Positions 7,648 to 16,668 of a stretch of DNA of 43,903 bases are shown here, piece after piece (the stretch's first letter is position 1; each line of letters begins with the position of its first letter). This DNA is from Chroococcales cyanobacterium PMM_0086. GTDB taxonomy: Bacteria > Cyanobacteriota > Cyanobacteriia > Cyanobacteriales > Microcystaceae. The DNA is taken from NCBI GenBank assembly GCA_949127655.1, contig CASBQB010000101.1:1-43903 (forward strand), in the 5' to 3' direction. The translations under genes were made by a program, and so were the position numbers. The notes beneath the pieces were generated by a model that worked only from the letters and a program-made list of their open reading frames with translations, made no database searches and was not told the DNA's origin.

Positions 7648-8814
7648 TCAATTTTTTGTAGACTGATTTACAGAAGAACTTGAAGAGGACTTAGAGTCAG
7701 CATCAAGACTGGCAATTCCAACATTACGAACATTGACAACCTTACCAAGTAGTTCAAACCAGAAAGGAGCGCCCATTGAGATAGCAAGTGCAGTTATTAG
7801 CCAACCGAAAATTGGTGTTACTTTCTTTCCCTCTTCAACTATGTTCTCTGAGTCCTTCCAACCAATTTCTAAAGCAGGCGCTTTCTCTTCAATGTTTTTG
7901 ACTAATTTTTGCAATTTTTCAGAGCATTGAGGATCAGTTTGTTCAATACATTTTTTCTTTATTTCTGGATCTTGAAGGACTTCTTCAGCACTTTTTACCA
8001 AGGCAGATCTAGTATCTGCATTTTGCAAGGAATTAATAATATTAAATGTATTAATATTAAATAAAACTGCTATAAATACACCTAGTAAAATAGAAAGACC
8101 CTTAGCATTCCTTTTGTAAACACCTTGAGAACGAGTCATTGATTTTTCATACACCTGCTGCATTTCATCTCGTAAAAACTTAAGATAATTATTAATCGTT
8201 TCTCCTGAAGCTTCTTTCATAATTGCCTTTTTTAATATCTTTATAATAAGTTTGTCTGCGCCCTTATAAAAGGGTAAATCATTTATTATCTTGATAATCT
8301 CTTCAATTGTTTTCGCCTTTTGTCTTAAAGCTTTTACTTCTCCTGAATCTTCTACTTTTCCTAAAGCTTTTACTTCTCCTAAAGCTTTTACTTCTCCTAA
8401 AGCTTTTACTTCTCCTAAAGCTTTTACTAAATCTTTTCTTACCTCATAAAGTACTTCTAAAAAAGCATCTGCAAAGAGGTCAGAAGGAATATATGAAGGA
8501 CCTTCAGAGTCAATCTTCTTATTAGATGTTCGATATCTGGCTCTAAATAGACCTCTTACAAATCTTCCTGTTGCATATTGGTTCATCTCAACAATTATTG
8601 AGCTTTCATATAATAGTTCAGTGATGGATTTAATTTTTGGATTTTTTTTGGGATCTTCCTCCTCAAAAAGAATTTTAATGGCCTTTTTTAAATGTATAGC
8701 CCTAAATTCAAAAACTGTTGCTAACTGCTCTTGAATTTCAGAAGCTAGTAAACTCAAAATTAAGTAAGTAAAAAACAAGCCAATTACAATATTTAAAATG
8801 ATTCCTAGAGACAT
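7648..8814 (-). CDS. Membrane protein of unknown function with a hexapeptide tandem repeat
   Basis: 388 residues with one N-terminal hydrophobic segment (residues 4-24) and two later ones (about 238-257 and 332-352). A long hydrophilic, helical, charged region lies between the first and second, and a low-complexity Ser tail follows (SSSSSS near 375-381). Within the helical region, residues 130-166 hold a VKALGE-type six-residue repeat encoded by an 18-bp DNA tandem repeat. The N-terminus (a GIILNIVIGLFFTYLILSLL pattern followed by EIQEQLATVFEFRA) resembles a widespread family of uncharacterised bacterial membrane proteins. I cannot name it. It is monocistronic, converges with trmB, and lies behind uvrA. 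Lysine-rich and AT-rich coding suggests possible recent acquisition, but this is weak. Confidence 0.7.
   Translation of the reverse strand: MSLGIILNIVIGLFFTYLILSLLASEIQEQLATVFEFRAIHLKKAIKILFEEEDPKKNPKIKSITELLYESSIIVEMNQYATGRFVRGLFRARYRTSNKKIDSEGPSYIPSDLFADAFLEVLYEVRKDLVKALGEVKALGEVKALGEVKALGKVEDSGEVKALRQKAKTIEEIIKIINDLPFYKGADKLIIKILKKAIMKEASGETINNYLKFLRDEMQQVYEKSMTRSQGVYKRNAKGLSILLGVFIAVLFNINTFNIINSLQNADTRSALVKSAEEVLQDPEIKKKCIEQTDPQCSEKLQKLVKNIEEKAPALEIGWKDSENIVEEGKKVTPIFGWLITALAISMGAPFWFELLGKVVNVRNVGIASLDADSKSSSSSSVNQSTKN
8323..8430 (-). repeat. 18-bp in-frame tandem repeat (six units)
   Basis: Plus-strand unit TCCTAAAGCTTTTACTTC. Units start at 8323, 8341, 8359, 8377, 8395 and 8413. The three from 8359 to 8412 are identical, the last differs at its final base, and the first two are diverged. 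On the coding strand each unit gives the hexapeptide VKALGE or a variant. The near identity points to recent slippage or unequal crossing over. Confidence 0.95.
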
Positions 8815-8902
8815 GGTTGCTCCTTTGAATTGAGTAAAGATATTCTTTAATATTGCTCTAATTGGTATTTCTACCGCGTTAGGATGCTCTTGATACTATA
8901 AC

Positions 8903-11722
8903 TTAATATAGCTTAATAAAACGTCCTGTATGAGATTGAGGGACTTTGGCGACCTCTTCTGGAGTACCGACAGTTACTAGATATCCTCCCTTGTCCCCTC
9001 CCTCAGGACCTAAGTCAATGATCCAATCACAGCAGCGAATAATATCTAGATTATGCTCAATGACAACTATAGAATTACCCTTATCTACTAAGCGCTGTAA
9101 GACATTTAATAACTGATGGACATCATAAAAAGATAAACCTGTAGTCGGTTCATCAATTATATAGAGAGTCTTTCCCGTGGCACGTTTAGAGAGTTCGGTC
9201 GCTAATTTTAGACGTTGTGCTTCACCACCGGAAAGCTTTGTGGCCGCTTGTCCTAGCTTAATATAACCTAGTCCGACATCAATCAATGTCTGCAGGCGAA
9301 CAGCAGCGCGGGGAACATTGACAAAGACTGATAAGGCTTCTTCTACAGTCATATCTAGAACTTGAGCTATAGAATAGTTTTTATACTTGATTTGTAAGGT
9401 ATCTCGGTTGTAGCGACTCCCTTTACAGACCTCGCATTGTACATAGACATCAGGTAGAAAATTCATCTCAATAACATTTACCCCCTGTCCTGAACAAGCT
9501 TCACAGCGTCCTCCTTTGACATTAAAGGAGAACTGTCCTGGTTTATATCCTCTAGTTTTTGCTTCTATGGTCTCTGCAAAGACTTCTCTAATAGTATCAA
9601 AGATCCCTGTATAGGTAGCAGGGTTGGAACGAGGTGTTCTGCCAATGGGAGATTGATCAATGACAATTACTTTATCAATAGCTTTGAGTCCTGTTATTTC
9701 TCCTAACCCTTGAGGAAAAGGCGCTCCGCGTGTGAAATGATGTTGTAAGGCAGGATAGAGTAAATCATTGAGGAGAGTTGATTTTCCTGATCCTGAGACT
9801 CCTGTAATACAGACAAGTTTACCTAGAGGAATCTCGATATCTAAATTTTTTAGGTTGTTAGCATAACAGTTCTTTAGTTCAAGAAAACGCCCATTGCCTG
9901 CTCTTCTTTCTAGAGGGGTGGCAATACGAGACCGACCAGATAAATATGCGCCTGTAAGGGAGTTGGGACAGTCTAAAAGCTTCGATATGTCGCCTTGAGC
10001 GACAATTTGTCCGCCGTGGACTCCTGCAAATGGTCCAATATCGACAATATGATCTGCATTGAGAATCGTCTCTTCATCATGTTCTACCACAATGAGAGTG
10101 TTACCGAGATCTCTTAGTTTTTTGAGAGTTTCTAAAAGACGTTGATTATCTCTTTGATGTAGTCCTATACTCGGTTCATCTAAAACATAGAGAACGCCTG
10201 TGAGTCCTGAACCAATTTGGGTTGCTAAACGAATTCTCTGCGCTTCTCCCCCTGAAAGTGTCATCGCAGGACGAGCTAGAGTTAAATAGTCTAATCCAAC
10301 ATCTAAGAGAAATTGTATCCTTGCTTTGATCTCTTTGAGGGCTAATTCTCCTATGGTTGCTTGACGGGGAGTTAATTTAAGTTGATTGATTCTCTCTAAG
10401 GTTTCCCTAATGGAAACTGAAACTAAGTCTATAATATTGTACTGCCCTAAACGCACTGCTAGGGCTTCTGGTTTGAGTCTTTGACCACCACAAGCAGCAC
10501 AAGGACTATCAATGATGTATTTTTCTAGTTTTTGTTTATAGACTTCTGAGGTACTCTCTTGATAGCTCTGCTCTAGAATAGCTAGTAAACCTGGATATTT
10601 ACGATAATAGCCTTTATTATTTCCATAGCGGCTATCACCCTCAATATAGAGTTTATCAGCTATTCCATAAAGGATGCTCTGATGTTGTTCTGGTGTAAGT
10701 TCAGACCAGGGAGTTTTTAAATCAAAAGAGAGAGCTTGACTGAGACTGTATAAAAGAGAGAGCTGATAGGGGTTTTCTTTTTCTGACCAGGGTTCAATTG
10801 CACTATAAATAGGTTGATTAGGGTTGGGAATGACTAAATCAGGGGAAAAGGTTTTTAATGTACCTATTCCGTGACAATTAGGACAAGCTCCATAAGGTGA
10901 GTTGAAGGAAAATAGACGAGGGGATAACTCCTCCATTACCGCGCCATGTTCAGGACAGGCGAAGTTTTCACTTAAGAGTATTTCTTGGCTTTCCTCTTCT
11001 TTTGAGTCAAGAATTTCGATTAAAGCTAGTCCTTCAGACTGACCTAAACAAGTCCGTAGGGAGTCAGCGATGCGGTCTTCTAGACCTGGTTTTTGCACGA
11101 GGCGATCAATGACCACCTCAATATGATGAGTCTGGTTTTTATCTAGTTCTAGACTATCTGAGAGTTCTTGAACGGTTCCATTGATCCGCACACGAACATA
11201 GCCAGAGGCAGCTAGAGTAGAAAGAAGGTGTTTATGAGTGCCCTTTTTCCCTCTAACCACGGGCGAAAGGATTTGAAAGCGGGTTTTTTCAGGAAGTTGT
11301 GCAATCCGATCCAACATTTCGTCAATTGTTTGGGGGGAAATTGAGCGATCACATATTGGACAGTGAGGTAATCCTGCTCTCCCAAAGAAAAGACGCAGAT
11401 AGTCATAGATCTCTGTAACTGTTCCCACACTAGAACGGGGGTTATGAGAGGTGGATTTTTGGTCAATGGAAATAGCTGGACTAAGCCCTTCTATTGCGTC
11501 TACATCCGGTTTATCTAATTGTCCTAGAAATTGACGGGCATAAGCACTAAGAGACTCAACATAACGCCTCTGTCCTTCAGCAAAGATGGTATCAAAGGCC
11601 AGAGAGGATTTACCTGAACCTGATACGCCTGTGAAGACTATTAATTTATTGCGGGGTAAATCTAGACTAATATCTTTAAGATTATGCTGCCTAGCTCCAA
11701 TAATACGAATCAAGTCACTCAT
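8903..11722 (-). CDS. uvrA: UvrABC excinuclease subunit A
   Basis: DNA-damage recognition ATPase of nucleotide excision repair, acting as a dimer with UvrB. The 939 residues are full length. Two ABC cassettes are visible: Walker A GVSGSGKSS at residues 32-40 with its signature LSGGEAQRI and DEPSIGLHQRDN, and a second Walker A GVSGSGKSTLLNDLLYP with LSGGEAQRLK and DEPTTGLSFYDV. The zinc modules CPNCHGIG, CAACGGQRL and CEACSGQGV...CEVCKGSRY are intact. It starts at 11722, four bases inside the end of the upstream pentapeptide gene (ATGA overlap), so it is translated from the same message. I saw no LexA-like operator. Confidence 0.97.
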   Translation of the reverse strand: MSDLIRIIGARQHNLKDISLDLPRNKLIVFTGVSGSGKSSLAFDTIFAEGQRRYVESLSAYARQFLGQLDKPDVDAIEGLSPAISIDQKSTSHNPRSSVGTVTEIYDYLRLFFGRAGLPHCPICDRSISPQTIDEMLDRIAQLPEKTRFQILSPVVRGKKGTHKHLLSTLAASGYVRVRINGTVQELSDSLELDKNQTHHIEVVIDRLVQKPGLEDRIADSLRTCLGQSEGLALIEILDSKEEESQEILLSENFACPEHGAVMEELSPRLFSFNSPYGACPNCHGIGTLKTFSPDLVIPNPNQPIYSAIEPWSEKENPYQLSLLYSLSQALSFDLKTPWSELTPEQHQSILYGIADKLYIEGDSRYGNNKGYYRKYPGLLAILEQSYQESTSEVYKQKLEKYIIDSPCAACGGQRLKPEALAVRLGQYNIIDLVSVSIRETLERINQLKLTPRQATIGELALKEIKARIQFLLDVGLDYLTLARPAMTLSGGEAQRIRLATQIGSGLTGVLYVLDEPSIGLHQRDNQRLLETLKKLRDLGNTLIVVEHDEETILNADHIVDIGPFAGVHGGQIVAQGDISKLLDCPNSLTGAYLSGRSRIATPLERRAGNGRFLELKNCYANNLKNLDIEIPLGKLVCITGVSGSGKSTLLNDLLYPALQHHFTRGAPFPQGLGEITGLKAIDKVIVIDQSPIGRTPRSNPATYTGIFDTIREVFAETIEAKTRGYKPGQFSFNVKGGRCEACSGQGVNVIEMNFLPDVYVQCEVCKGSRYNRDTLQIKYKNYSIAQVLDMTVEEALSVFVNVPRAAVRLQTLIDVGLGYIKLGQAATKLSGGEAQRLKLATELSKRATGKTLYIIDEPTTGLSFYDVHQLLNVLQRLVDKGNSIVVIEHNLDIIRCCDWIIDLGPEGGDKGGYLVTVGTPEEVAKVPQSHTGRFIKLY

Positions 11723-12681
11723 GGATGAGTGCTCCCATCTGGCATGGTTGCCTCTGTTAGAATGGTTCCATTGATGCTAGCATTGCGGAAGTTAGCTCCT
11801 CGCAAGTCACAATTTGTCAGAGAAGCATCAATTAAGTTAGCACTTCGCAGACAGGCTTCTGTCATATTGCTGTAATTGAGTAGGGCATAGGCTAAATTAA
11901 CTCCTTTAAGGTTAGCATTTCTTAGATTAGCTTCTCTAAGGGTGACTAGGGTTAATTCTATGCGATTGGACATATCCTGAGTTTGGAGATTTAACTCGGT
12001 GAAGGCGACTAAACTCATGTTAATTTCTCGAAAGACTGCCCCGGTCAGGTCAGCACTACGTAAATTAGCTCTGCGCAAGCTTGCCCCTTGCAGAATGGCA
12101 TCTTGGAGGTCAGCACTGACTAGTTTACAGTGAGATAGGTCTGCTTTGTAAAAACTAGAACCGGTTAAATCGGCTGACTCTAGGTCTGCTAGGGTTAAAT
12201 CTGCCCGACTCAAATTTCCCCCGGAGAGATCTACATCTGTGAAGTCGGCTCCTGAAAGGTCTGCTCTGGTTAAATCAGCGCCTGTTAAATTAGCGCCTGT
12301 TAAATTAGCCCCGCAGAGAATTACTCCTCTAAGATCTGCATTATTTAAGTTAGTCTGTCTAAGATTGCTATATCTGAGATCTGCCCCTGTTAAGGTAGCA
12401 TCACTTAAATCTACCCAACTTAGATCCGTATTGCTGAGATTGGCTCCTGAGAGGTTGATTTTATGGAGTCTTGCTCCCATTAAACGACTACTACCTAAGT
12501 CACAGTAACTTAGATTTGCTCCTGTAAGCAGAGTTCCACTCAAATTTGCCCAATCTATCAGAGAACGGCTCAAATTGATCTCGCTGAGATCAACTTGAAT
12601 TAAATTAGCTCCATGTAGTTCACAACGGCTAAATTCTCTTTCTCCCTCGCCATAAGACCAGACTAGTTCCTCTGCATCCAT
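11719..12681 (-). CDS. Pentapeptide-repeat protein
   Basis: 320 residues, almost entirely A(D/N)LXX pentapeptide repeats from about residue 20 to 310 (ANLSGTLLTGANLS, ADLTRADLSGADF and similar). These are expected to fold as a right-handed quadrilateral beta-helix. No signal peptide, membrane segment or additional domain is seen, unlike many cyanobacterial relatives that carry kinase or DnaJ domains. Pentapeptide-repeat proteins have varied roles, including DNA mimicry that protects gyrase (Qnr, MfpA), but most cyanobacterial members are uncharacterised. It precedes uvrA with a 4-base overlap, and leuD ends 21 bases before its start, so leuC-leuD-PRP-uvrA may be one transcript. Any DNA-repair role is inference from position. 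Confidence 0.9.
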   Translation of the reverse strand: MDAEELVWSYGEGEREFSRCELHGANLIQVDLSEINLSRSLIDWANLSGTLLTGANLSYCDLGSSRLMGARLHKINLSGANLSNTDLSWVDLSDATLTGADLRYSNLRQTNLNNADLRGVILCGANLTGANLTGADLTRADLSGADFTDVDLSGGNLSRADLTLADLESADLTGSSFYKADLSHCKLVSADLQDAILQGASLRRANLRSADLTGAVFREINMSLVAFTELNLQTQDMSNRIELTLVTLREANLRNANLKGVNLAYALLNYSNMTEACLRSANLIDASLTNCDLRGANFRNASINGTILTEATMPDGSTHP

Positions 12682-12701
12682 ACAAATGTACCTACAAATG
12701 T

Positions 12702-13292
12702 CTAAGACCAGGCCATATAGGGAATTGTGCTGGCTGTTTTTTTAATCTCTGCTTGGTTTTTTAACAGCTGTCCGCAACTATCCCAAGTCCCTGTCATTAA
12801 CATTTGTCTAGACCCTTGATTGAGGAAAATAGGGGCAGTTTCTTGACCCCAACTGACTTCTAGATTTTCTAAATCAATGGTTACTAGAAGATCTCCACTT
12901 TCTTTTAAGGCTTCTTGAATCTTCGATACTATACTTGCTTCGACTGTTACACAAAGGAGTCCAATAGCGGTACAGTTACCGGAAAATATTTCACCAAAAC
13001 TCTCACCAATGATTGCTTTTATACCCCATTTAGCCAGTGATTGGGGCGCGTGTTCTCTAGATGAGCCACAGCCGAAATTGCCATTAACTACTAGTATACT
13101 TGCTCCTTGATATTGAGGTGCATCGAAAGGGTGTGCGCCTTTTGCTTCTAAACGATCATCTTTAAAGGCTTCTTTTCCTAGTCCTTCAAAGGTGACACAA
13201 CGCAGAAAGCGAGCGGGGATGATGCGATCTGTGTCAATATCATCGCCTACTAAAGGGATGGCACGGGCGGTAATGTTTTTGATTTCACTCAT
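12702..13292 (-). CDS. leuD: 3-isopropylmalate dehydratase small subunit
   Basis: Swivel-domain subunit of isopropylmalate isomerase (leucine biosynthesis), pairing with LeuC. The 196 residues include the diagnostic GNFGCGSSREHAP (near residues 72-84) and IIGESFGEIFSGNCTAIGLL. It begins three bases after the leuC stop, so the subunits are co-expressed. The N-terminal DDIDTDRIIPARFL stretch confirms the family. No oddities seen. Confidence 0.96.
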   Translation of the reverse strand: MSEIKNITARAIPLVGDDIDTDRIIPARFLRCVTFEGLGKEAFKDDRLEAKGAHPFDAPQYQGASILVVNGNFGCGSSREHAPQSLAKWGIKAIIGESFGEIFSGNCTAIGLLCVTVEASIVSKIQEALKESGDLLVTIDLENLEVSWGQETAPIFLNQGSRQMLMTGTWDSCGQLLKNQAEIKKTASTIPYMAWS

Positions 13293-13295
13293 AAT

Positions 13296-14711
13296 TTAGG
13301 GGGTAGTATATAGTAACTCGCGTATATCTGCTACATGACCATTAATGGCTGCTGCGACAACCATCGCCGGACTCATTAGGAGTGTGCGTCCTGTCGAGGA
13401 ACCTTGACGGCCTTTAAAGTTACGATTAGAAGAAGATGCGCTGATTTGATCTCCTTGTAGTTTATCTGGGTTCATCGCTAAACACATGGAACAGCCTGCT
13501 TCTCTCCATTCAAACCCTGCTTTTTCAAAGATCTTATCTAGTCCTTCTGCTTCTGCTGCTTTTTTAACTTCTTCTGAGCCTGGTACTACTAGGGCCTTGA
13601 CTCCGGCTGCTACTTGTCGTCCTTGGGCAAATTTAGCGGCTTCTCGCAGATCTGTAATTCTTCCATTAGTACAGCTACCAATGAAACAGACATCTACTTT
13701 GATGCCTTTAATGGGTTCACCTGGCTGTAGTTTCATATATTGATAAGCTTCGCTAGCTATTGAACGATCTCCTTGGGGGAGATTTTCCAGACTGGGAATA
13801 GATTCAGCTATACCTATGCTTTGACCTGGTGTAATGCCCCAGGTGACTGTTGGTTCTATTTCATCTGCTTGGAAGACGACAAGGTCATCGTAAATGGCAT
13901 CAGAGTCACTGCTGAGAGTGTTCCACCAGGTGAGGGCTTTTGCCCATTCCTCGCCTTTGGGGGCAAATTCTCTACCTTGGAGATAGTCATAAGTAATCTG
14001 ATCTGGATTAATATAACCACAACGCGCTCCACCTTCGATGGACATATTACAGACAGTCATTCTCTCTTCGATGGACATCTGTTCAATAGTGCTGCCTGCA
14101 TACTCATAGGCATAGCCAACGCCGCCTTTAACGCCTAATTTATTGATGATATGTAGGATGACATCTTTTGCATAGACACCAGGAGGGAGTGACCCATTAA
14201 CTTCTATGCGGCGAACTTTCAGTTTAGATAAAGCTAGTGTTTGTGTTGCTAGAACGTCTCTAACTTGTGAGGTACCTATACCCAAGGCAATTGCCCCAAA
14301 AGCGCCATGAGTCGATGTGTGAGAGTCTCCACAGGCAATAGTCATCCCTGGTTGAGTTAGGCCCTGTTCTGGTGCTATAACATGGACAATGCCTTGTTTT
14401 CCTGAGCCAATATTATAGAAGCGAATGCCGTAATCTTTGGCGTTTTTTTCTAGTACTTGGATCATTTCTTCTGCTAGATCGTCTAGGAAGGGACGCGCTT
14501 GGTTTTCTGTTGGGATAATATGATCTACTGTTGCTACTGTTCTTTCTGGGTAGAGGACTTGTAGGTGGCGATCTCTGAGCATTCCGAAAGCTTGCGGACT
14601 GGTAACTTCATGAATTAGATGAAGTCCTATAAATAATTGTGTCTGACCAGATGGCAAGATACCTACTGTATGTAAGTCCCAAACTTTGTCAAATAACGTG
14701 CCTTTACTCAT
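13296..14711 (-). CDS. leuC: 3-isopropylmalate dehydratase large subunit
   Basis: Aconitase-family [4Fe-4S] subunit that isomerises 2- to 3-isopropylmalate. The 471 residues are full length. Cluster ligands are visible in FIGSCTNGR and in [12 protein letters not shown]. The substrate and active-site segments [13 protein letters not shown] and [17 protein letters not shown] are intact. It leads the leuC-leuD pair. The 182-base spacer upstream, shared with the divergent HNH gene, should contain its promoter, but I saw no leader peptide with a run of leucine codons. Confidence 0.97.
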   Translation of the reverse strand: MSKGTLFDKVWDLHTVGILPSGQTQLFIGLHLIHEVTSPQAFGMLRDRHLQVLYPERTVATVDHIIPTENQARPFLDDLAEEMIQVLEKNAKDYGIRFYNIGSGKQGIVHVIAPEQGLTQPGMTIACGDSHTSTHGAFGAIALGIGTSQVRDVLATQTLALSKLKVRRIEVNGSLPPGVYAKDVILHIINKLGVKGGVGYAYEYAGSTIEQMSIEERMTVCNMSIEGGARCGYINPDQITYDYLQGREFAPKGEEWAKALTWWNTLSSDSDAIYDDLVVFQADEIEPTVTWGITPGQSIGIAESIPSLENLPQGDRSIASEAYQYMKLQPGEPIKGIKVDVCFIGSCTNGRITDLREAAKFAQGRQVAAGVKALVVPGSEEVKKAAEAEGLDKIFEKAGFEWREAGCSMCLAMNPDKLQGDQISASSSNRNFKGRQGSSTGRTLLMSPAMVVAAAINGHVADIRELLYTTP

Positions 14712-14893
14712 CTAGGGTAAATATTTAGTTTATTCTGTTTACTTTCTATCTTAACGCTTTGCTGCAACTAAGTCACCATTTCCAATGGTCTACAATTGCT
14801 CCTTAATTGACTCAATCTGTTACATTTTCCTTGGCGCGATGGAGTGTCAATGTGTTACTATCTGGGATAAAGTGATCTAGAGTTGATATCTCT

Positions 14894-15391
14894 ATGGCTA
14901 AGGTTCTAGTCTTAAATGCCTCTTATGAACCTCTGAATATTACCACTTGGCGCAGAGCCATAGTCTTACTGCTCAAAGGAAAGGCTGAACAACTTGAGCA
15001 TAACGGACAATATGTTTGTGCTAATATTCCTCTCCCTACTGTGATCAGACTGCGCCACTATGTACAGGTTCCTTATAAAGACATACCCTTGACTCGTCGC
15101 AATGTACTAGAGCGTGATCGCCATACTTGTCAATATTGTAATTATAAAGGGGATGATCTTACCCTAGATCATGTGATCCCCAGATCACGGAAAGGCGGGG
15201 ATACTTGGGAGAACCTGGTTACTGCCTGTGTGCGCTGTAACGTCAAAAAAGGCAGCCGCACACCGAAAGAAGCCAGTATGCCACTTCGTACCCAACCCCG
15301 TAAACCTTACAGTAGTCTGCATTTTGAACTAGTTAAGCATACTAGAGGGGATTCTAACCAAGAATGGCGTAAATACGTAATTGGGATCTAA
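14894..15391 (+). CDS. HNH endonuclease family protein (cyanobacterial type)
   Basis: 165-residue protein with an HNH nuclease fold: zinc knuckle Cys79-x2-Cys82, the metal-binding Asp-His at 92-93 ([12 protein letters not shown]), Asn107 ([12 protein letters not shown]), and a second Cys pair at 112/115. The N-terminal [21 protein letters not shown], split as two short motifs, is a hallmark of a stand-alone HNH family widespread in cyanobacteria and other bacteria. Its cellular target is unknown to me, and it is not obviously part of a restriction system here. The stop codon overlaps the stop of the convergent nadA by three bases or more (15388-15391). Confidence 0.9.
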   Translation: MAKVLVLNASYEPLNITTWRRAIVLLLKGKAEQLEHNGQYVCANIPLPTVIRLRHYVQVPYKDIPLTRRNVLERDRHTCQYCNYKGDDLTLDHVIPRSRKGGDTWENLVTACVRCNVKKGSRTPKEASMPLRTQPRKPYSSLHFELVKHTRGDSNQEWRKYVIGI

Positions 15392-16350
15392 GACATCTCT
15401 AACATTCTTTGGATCGGTTTAAAGGCTAATTGACGGACATCTTCTGCCAGTTTTATTTCTGGTTGACGATTTTTCATGGCTAAATAAACTTTCTCTAAAG
15501 TATTTAACCTCATATAAGGGCATTCATTACAGGCACAGTTATTAGTTGAAGGAGTGGGAATAAACTGTTTATGGGGTGATGCTTTTTGCATCTGGTGAAT
15601 TATCCCTGGTTCTGTAGCGACAATAAAGGTTTTACTTGCACTCTGTTGCGAATATTTTAACAGTGCAGTTGTTGAACCGATGTAGTCTGCGTGAGTTAAA
15701 AGAGCTTCCTCACATTCAGGATGGGCGATAATTTCTGCTTGAGGATAGGTGATTTTTAATTCAATTAGTCTACGCTGAGAAAATGTCTCATGCACTATAC
15801 AGCTACCATCCCATAAGCGTAGCTCTCTTTGGGTCATTTTGCTGACATAGCGACCTAAATTGCGATCAGGTGCGAAAATAATCGGCTGATCGGGTGGTAT
15901 CTGCTGCACTATCTTTACCGCATTAGAACTGGTGCAGATAATATCACTCATTGCCTTAATTTCAGCAGTACAGTTAATATAGGAAATGACTAGATGATCG
16001 GGATAAGTTGCTTTAAATTTAGCAAACTCCTCGGCTGGACAACCCTCTGCTAATGAACACCCTGCCTTGAGATCTGGTAAAAGAACTAGTTTATCTGGAT
16101 TTAAGATCTTGGCCGTTTCGGCCATAAAATGTACGCCAGCAAAGACTATTACATCTGCTTTTGTCTTGGCTGCTTGTTGTGACAGTCCTAAAGAGTCTCC
16201 CAAATAGTCTGCAATATCTTGTATATCAGGCTCTTGGTAATAATGAGCTAGAATTACTGCATTTAGCTCTTTTTTGAGATCTTGAATCGCTTCAAAGAGG
16301 TCTATTGATCTAGATTCTTCTTTTTCTCTCTCAATAACTGCTTTCAACAC
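15388..16350 (-). CDS. nadA: Quinolinate synthase A
   Basis: [4Fe-4S] enzyme that condenses iminoaspartate with dihydroxyacetone phosphate to quinolinate in de novo NAD synthesis. The 320 residues contain the family segments [43 protein letters not shown] and HPECEEALL. Likely cluster ligands are Cys127 (SYINCTAE), Cys213 (HPECEEA) and Cys277 in the C-terminal NECPYM motif. It converges on the HNH gene with overlapping stops. The first 20 residues are variable, so a slightly later start is possible. Confidence 0.96.
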   Translation of the reverse strand: MLKAVIEREKEESRSIDLFEAIQDLKKELNAVILAHYYQEPDIQDIADYLGDSLGLSQQAAKTKADVIVFAGVHFMAETAKILNPDKLVLLPDLKAGCSLAEGCPAEEFAKFKATYPDHLVISYINCTAEIKAMSDIICTSSNAVKIVQQIPPDQPIIFAPDRNLGRYVSKMTQRELRLWDGSCIVHETFSQRRLIELKITYPQAEIIAHPECEEALLTHADYIGSTTALLKYSQQSASKTFIVATEPGIIHQMQKASPHKQFIPTPSTNNCACNECPYMRLNTLEKVYLAMKNRQPEIKLAEDVRQLAFKPIQRMLEMS

Positions 16351-16427
16351 GCTTTTTACCCGACTCCTTTTGGATTATGGTTATAATTACCAAAAGTAAT
16401 TACTGACATTGTAACAGGATTTTTACT

Positions 16428-16544
16428 GGTATTGTTGAAACTAAGCGTAGAGGTAAAAATGTTTCTGCAGGAATTGACCAGGCCCAGAGATATGCAAAAA
16501 GATTTAAAACTGTAGAAGGGTTCAAAGCTGTTGAGGGGGTTTAG
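16428..16544 (+). pseudogene. Relic of a type I restriction enzyme R subunit (HsdR-like) fragment
   Basis: The plus frame reads TGIVETKRRGKNVSAGIDQA then QRYAKRFKTVEGFK, ending in TAG at 16542-16544. The combination VE(T/A)K followed by a GKNVSxxIDQAxRY helix matches the PD-(D/E)xK nuclease core of HsdR-like R subunits, where ExK is catalytic. Only about 38 codons survive, with no start codon and no neighbouring helicase, hsdM or hsdS. It looks like a decayed remnant marking an old insertion. The family assignment rests on this one motif. Confidence 0.5.
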
Positions 16545-16586
16545 GGAATTGCTGTAGGTTGATTCGTTAGATCATTACACTTGCTC

Positions 16587-16613
16587 TTGTTTTTTTTCTA
16601 AAATCGTTATAAT
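16587..16613 (+). promoter_or_regulatory. Candidate promoter of the Wzy-like/glycosyltransferase pair
   Basis: TTGTTT (16587-16592), 15 bases, then a perfect TATAAT (16608-16613), 55 bases before the ATG at 16669. It is in the right place and orientation to drive the two-gene plus-strand unit. The -35 spacing is short, so confidence is moderate. Confidence 0.4.
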
Positions 16614-16668
16614 CAACATTCGAGGTGCAATTCAGTTGAAAATCACTACTCAACTTTGATTTTTTTAA

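Larger units (their letters stand above)
16351..16668. other. Intergenic region at the left edge of the polysaccharide island
   Basis: This 318-base gap separates nadA (minus) from the Wzy-like gene (plus). It holds a short relic of a restriction-enzyme gene (16428-16544) and, further right, a good promoter candidate for the Wzy-like gene (16587-16613). Nothing else was recognised. Confidence 0.6.

Noticed and set aside
8323-8430. CRISPR-like regular array
   Set aside because: The 18-bp units are directly adjacent without spacers and lie inside a coding frame; no cas genes anywhere in the window.
8307-8525. Plus-strand frame rich in Leu opposite the repeat-containing membrane protein gene
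   Set aside because: It is the reverse complement of the 18-bp repeat: the KLLLLLK periodicity comes from the minus-strand repeat. No start context; shadow of a real gene.
12239-12508. Plus-strand repetitive frame opposite the pentapeptide-repeat gene
   Set aside because: Its periodic Ala/Pro/Lys pattern mirrors the pentapeptide repeat on the opposite strand; not an independent gene.
13773-14138. 121-codon plus-strand frame inside leuC
   Set aside because: leuC is complete and conserved on the minus strand across this region; the plus frame has no recognisable feature.
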